Translations under genes and position numbers: made by a program
Shown: one piece after another, positions 15,401-17,588 of the stretch
How the letters are laid out: the number at the start of each line of letters is the position of its first letter
Position numbering within the stretch: position 1 is the stretch's first letter
Source: PNAI01 sp964575715
Lineage (GTDB): Bacteria; Pseudomonadota; Alphaproteobacteria; Rhizobiales; Xanthobacteraceae
NCBI GenBank assembly: GCA_964575715.1
Contig: CAZNSG010000238.1
Location: 1-17,588, forward strand
Length of the DNA: 17,588 nucleotides
Reading direction: 5' to 3'
Notes under the pieces: generated by a model
Databases searched by the model: none
Told to the model about the DNA's origin: nothing
Seen by the model: only the letters and a program-made list of their open reading frames with translations

Positions 15401-17257
15401 GGCGACGTGTTCGGCAACGGCATGCTGCGGGAGAAAACCATTAAGCTCGTGGCGGCCTTCGATCACCGCGATATCTTCATCGATCCGCAACCCGATCCGG
15501 AGAAAAGCTTTGCCGAGCGCGCGCGGCTGTTCGCGCTGCCGCGCTCGAGCTGGGGGGATTACGACAAGAAGCTGATCTCCAGGGGCGGCGGCGTGTTTGC
15601 GCGCAATGCCAAGGAAATCGCCCTGTCGGCGGAGGCGCAGGCATTGCTGGGCTTAAATAAGACGAAGACCACGCCGGCGGAGGTGATGAGCGCGATCTTG
15701 CGGGCGCCGGTCGATCTGCTGTTTTTCGGCGGCATCGGCAGCTATGTACGCGCCGCAAGCGAAACCGATGAAATGGTCGGCGATCGCGCCAACGATGCGA
15801 TCCGCGTGACCGGCGCGCAATTGCACTGCAAGGCGATCGGGGAGGGCGCCAATCTCGGCATGACGCAACGCGGGCGGATCGAAGCGGCGCTGCGCGGGAT
15901 CAAGCTCAATACCGACGCCATCGACAATTCGGCCGGCGTGAACACCTCCGATGTCGAGGTCAACATCAAGATCGCGCTCGGCCCGCCGCTGCGGGAGGGA
16001 AAGCTTTCCATCGCAGCGCGCAACGCGCTGCTCACCGAAATGACCGATGAAGTGGCGCAGCTCGTGCTGCGCAACAATTACCTGCAGACGCTCGCGGTAT
16101 CGCTGGCCGAGCGGCGCGGGCTTGCGGAGCTTGGCTTCCACCAGCGGCTGATGCAGACGCTGGAGTCGCGCGGCGAGCTCAACCGCTCGGTCGAATACCT
16201 GCCTGACGACATGGAAATCGCCGAGCGGGTGCGGCGCGGCCAGGCGCTGACACGGCCCGAGCTCGCGGTGCTGCTGGCCTACGCCAAGCTTGCGCTCTAC
16301 ACCGAACTGCTCGATTCGGCGGTGCCGGACGATCCGTACTTAAGCCGCGAACTGGGCCGGTATTTTCCCAAAGCGCTCAACGAGCGATTCCCCGACGCGC
16401 TTCCGGCGCATCGGCTGCGGCGCGAGATCATTGCGACGCAACTGGCGAATTCGATCATCAACCGCGGCGGCCCGTCGCTGGTGGTGCGGATCGCGGACGA
16501 GACCGGTGCGGCAGGCGCCGGCATCGCCAAGGCGTTCGCGGCGGTGCGCGACAGCTACGGCATGCCGGCGCTCAACGATGCGATCGGCGAGCTCGACGGG
16601 CGGGTGCCGGGCAAGGTGCAGCTTGCCCTCTATGCGGCGATCGAGGATTTGTTGCGCGATCGCCTGGTCTGGTTTTTGCGCAATGCCGACATGTCTGCCG
16701 GACTCGCCGGCGTGGTCGAGCACTACCGCAACGGCATCGCCGCGCTGTCCGCAGCGCTCACCGGCGCGCTGCCGGCGGAGGCAGCCGTTGCGCGCGCGGC
16801 GCGGGCGGCGGAGCTGGTAAGCGCGGGTGTGCCCGAGACGCTTGCGCGCCGCTTTGCGGATCTTGCGGAGCTTTCGGCGGCGCCGGACATCGTGCTGGTT
16901 GCCGATCGCACCAGAAAGCCGGTGGCCGCGGTGGCGGCGACATACTTTGCCGTGCAGGTGTTCTTCCGCGTCGATCAGATCGTTGCCGCCGCGCGCGCGA
17001 TCGCGGTGCCGGACTATTTCGACCGGCTGGCGCTCGATCGCGCGGTCGGCTCGATCGGCGAAGCGGAACGCGCGCTCACCGCCGCCATGGCGATGACGGA
17101 CGAGTGCGGCGCCGCAGCGGTCGCGGCCTGGGTGGCGCCGCGCCAGGCGGAAGTGGAGCGCATCCGCGCCGCGATCCATGCCATCGCGGGCAGCGGGCTC
17201 ACGCTGTCGAAGCTCGCGGTGGCGGCGAGTTTGCTGGGCGATTTGGCGAAGAATTAA
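12422..17257 (+). CDS. gdh: NAD-specific glutamate dehydrogenase, large (approximately 180 kDa) class
   Basis: Converts glutamate to 2-oxoglutarate and ammonium with NAD, in the cytoplasm, mainly catabolically. The product is 1611 residues, the normal size for this class (as in Caulobacter GdhZ and Pseudomonas). The N-terminal half has ACT-like regulatory regions (VIEIVNDDMPFLVDSVMGEL near residue 95) and the conserved IGRTGGVTPHPE. The catalytic part starts near 800: RGGIRWSDR (818-826), VPVGSKGGFV (substrate Lys854), ADKGTATFSDIANG (about 918), then the NAD-binding fold VAGVGDMSGDVFGNGML (about 986) and AIGEGANLGMTQRGRIE (about 1137). The C-terminal helical region is complete to a TAA. GGGGAGG about 9 nt upstream of the ATG supports the start. 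No frameshift was seen. It is followed by a palindromic repeat with no gene after it in the window. Confidence 0.97.
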   Translation: MAALLGTKDERAALALTDAASRLLGNGHNVPPGFVGLLFARAAPEDLIGYTPDELAGLAGEAAEFLGTRRRGEPKIRFDSPARATGKHITAISVIEIVNDDMPFLVDSVMGELNERGIDIRLVAHPTFGIARDAQGRLTRLAADLRAGEGVFRESFIHIHVERIEDAIRRTEIVQALERVLAEVRVCVQDWRAMLMRVGEVIADLKASPPPLPVTDIAEAIQFLQWLVGNNFTFLGVREYVFSGKNRAVEAKHETSLGLLRDREVQVLRRGGQPVLMTPEIREFLDEPKTLIITKANLRSHVHRRVYLDYIGVKRFDADGNLVGEFRIVGMFTSTAYTRSTRSIPYLRRKLDAILERAGFNPDSHSGKALANVLESYPRDELFQIDEDTLFQFALAILQLEERPRVRVLARRDRFDRFVSVLVYVPRERFDPRLRKAIGDYLAKVYEGHESACYQFFPDGPLARVHYIIGRTGGVTPHPEQAALESAVCSIVRTWSDALADALGEAHEPVKARALFARYRNAFSEGYREIYAPRDAVDDIRVIERLSPDIPIGVEFYRRGRDARQCVGLKVWSHRRPIPLSERVPVLENMGFKVVDERTYHHSAEQSATEPGTWFHDMTLERADDGAIDLDALKSPLEACFVRVMRGGAENDGYNALVLTAGLMWRDVALIRAISRFLRQIRVPFSQDYMWTTLRKHAALASQIVALFELRFDPRLAITMEQRSAREASALAEIETALQKVESLDEDRILRRFVNAVGAAIRSNFYQIDTDGQPKSTIAIKYDSRKLDSLPLPRPMYEIFVYSPRVEGVHLRFGKVARGGIRWSDRPQDFRTEILGLVKAQQVKNAVIVPVGSKGGFVPKLLPVGGPREAIAAEGVSAYKIFIATLLDITDNIGPLGVIAPVNVVRHDDDDPYLVVAADKGTATFSDIANGISIEHGFWLGDAFASGGSAGYDHKKMGITARGAWEAVKRHFREHDTDITRVPFTVAGVGDMSGDVFGNGMLREKTIKLVAAFDHRDIFIDPQPDPEKSFAERARLFALPRSSWGDYDKKLISRGGGVFARNAKEIALSAEAQALLGLNKTKTTPAEVMSAILRAPVDLLFFGGIGSYVRAASETDEMVGDRANDAIRVTGAQLHCKAIGEGANLGMTQRGRIEAALRGIKLNTDAIDNSAGVNTSDVEVNIKIALGPPLREGKLSIAARNALLTEMTDEVAQLVLRNNYLQTLAVSLAERRGLAELGFHQRLMQTLESRGELNRSVEYLPDDMEIAERVRRGQALTRPELAVLLAYAKLALYTELLDSAVPDDPYLSRELGRYFPKALNERFPDALPAHRLRREIIATQLANSIINRGGPSLVVRIADETGAAGAGIAKAFAAVRDSYGMPALNDAIGELDGRVPGKVQLALYAAIEDLLRDRLVWFLRNADMSAGLAGVVEHYRNGIAALSAALTGALPAEAAVARAARAAELVSAGVPETLARRFADLAELSAAPDIVLVADRTRKPVAAVAATYFAVQVFFRVDQIVAAARAIAVPDYFDRLALDRAVGSIGEAERALTAAMAMTDECGAAAVAAWVAPRQAEVERIRAAIHAIAGSGLTLSKLAVAASLLGDLAKN

Positions 17258-17303
17258 ACAGCGATGCCGCGATCACTTTTTCCCTCTCCCCGCGCGATCT
17301 TCT

Positions 17304-17467
17304 CCCTCTCCCCGCTTGCGGGGAGAGGGTGGCGAGACCCGAAGGGTCGAGCCGGGTGAGGGGGCGTTTCCAAGAACGAAGTGTGTCGATAGATACAGCG
17401 CGTGGCAACGCCCCCTCACCCGCCTGCCTTCGCTTCGCTACGGCAGGCGACCTCTCCCCGCAAGCGG
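17304..17467. repeat. GC-rich double palindrome, right end truncated
   Basis: A hairpin with 12-bp arms (CCCTCTCCCCGC-TT-GCGGGGAGAGGG, 17304-17329) is followed by GGGTGAGGGGGCGTT (17354-17368) and its perfect complement AACGCCCCCTCACCC (17407-17421). The final inverted copy CCTCTCCCCGCAAGCGG (17451-17467) should continue GGAGAGG by symmetry but stops. A partial CCCTCTCCCCGCGC also occurs at 17283-17296. Same family as 7192-7289. Confidence 0.85.
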
Positions 17468-17588
17468 CTATACGATTCACACATTTCAGAAGCCAATAGA
17501 AATTGACTCTGGATCAAGGACTTAGCTTACCCTCGATGTGGAAGCAGCCAAGGTTCGGGGTTGTATGCAGACGCTGAAAAGACTCACC
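17468..17588. other. Unassigned right edge
   Basis: No complete gene was recognised. Composition falls abruptly in GC compared with the repeat it follows. A plus-strand frame open from 17532 to the window end (ending MQTLKRLT) could be the start of a gene cut by the edge, but it has no supporting ribosome site. Confidence 0.25.

Noticed and set aside
17468..17588. Promoter starting TTGACT near the right edge
   Set aside because: No acceptable -10 box at 16-18 nt spacing was found.

Overview
The window reads as chromosome of a GC-rich alphaproteobacterium, most likely in the Hyphomicrobiales (Bradyrhizobium / Rhodopseudomonas / Xanthobacteraceae neighbourhood). This rests on the recognisable genes (an approximately 1600-residue NAD-glutamate dehydrogenase, an alpha-type UbiH-family hydroxylase, a CGPC-containing CnoX-like thioredoxin, an IF-1 paralogue beside an RhlE-type helicase) and on several palindromic intergenic repeat types that I associate with that order. 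I cannot name the species.

Layout. 1-305: 3' remnant of a group II intron (most of domain V at the very edge), then unassigned DNA. 306-2609: divergent tesB (-) and a ubiH-family monooxygenase (+) with start codons 24 bp apart; the monooxygenase carries a 93-bp palindromic element in frame. 2609-3124: a secreted AT-rich hypothetical protein coupled to ubiH by TGATG. 3125-4440: glutathione S-transferase and a Trm112-like small protein (both -), separated by three palindromic repeats. 4438-6216 (-): an rhlE-like DEAD-box helicase followed by an IF-1 paralogue, 30 bp apart, behind a good sigma-70-type promoter that would give a leader of about 180 nt. 6472-8839 (-): YbaK/PrdX-type tRNA editing protein, CnoX-like thioredoxin-TPR protein, LON-domain protein. 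8934-9008: tRNA-Gly(GCC), with CCA encoded. 9107-12308 (-): an AhpD-like peroxidase-related gene, a DUF4258/DUF2283 small-gene pair, a duplicated 3' end of the peroxidase gene, and gamma-glutamyltransferase, all closely spaced on one strand. 12422-17257 (+): NAD-glutamate dehydrogenase. 17258-17588: a truncated palindromic repeat, then unassigned DNA.

Most genes are housekeeping: translation and RNA remodelling (IF-1 paralogue, helicase, tRNA editing, tRNA-Gly), proteostasis and redox (CnoX-like, LON domain, GST, peroxidase-related enzyme) and glutamate metabolism (GGT, GDH). The parts that merit a second look are: (i) a GC-rich palindromic repeat family with three copies here, one of them forming 31 in-frame codons inside the ubiH-family gene; (ii) a DUF4258/DUF2283 toxin-antitoxin-like pair lying between two diverged copies (about 85% identical by eye) of the peroxidase gene's last ~45 codons, as expected if an acquired segment replaced the 3' end of the gene; and (iii) a probable one-base deletion near the end of the DUF4258 gene. 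No CRISPR array, defence island or intact transposon was seen.
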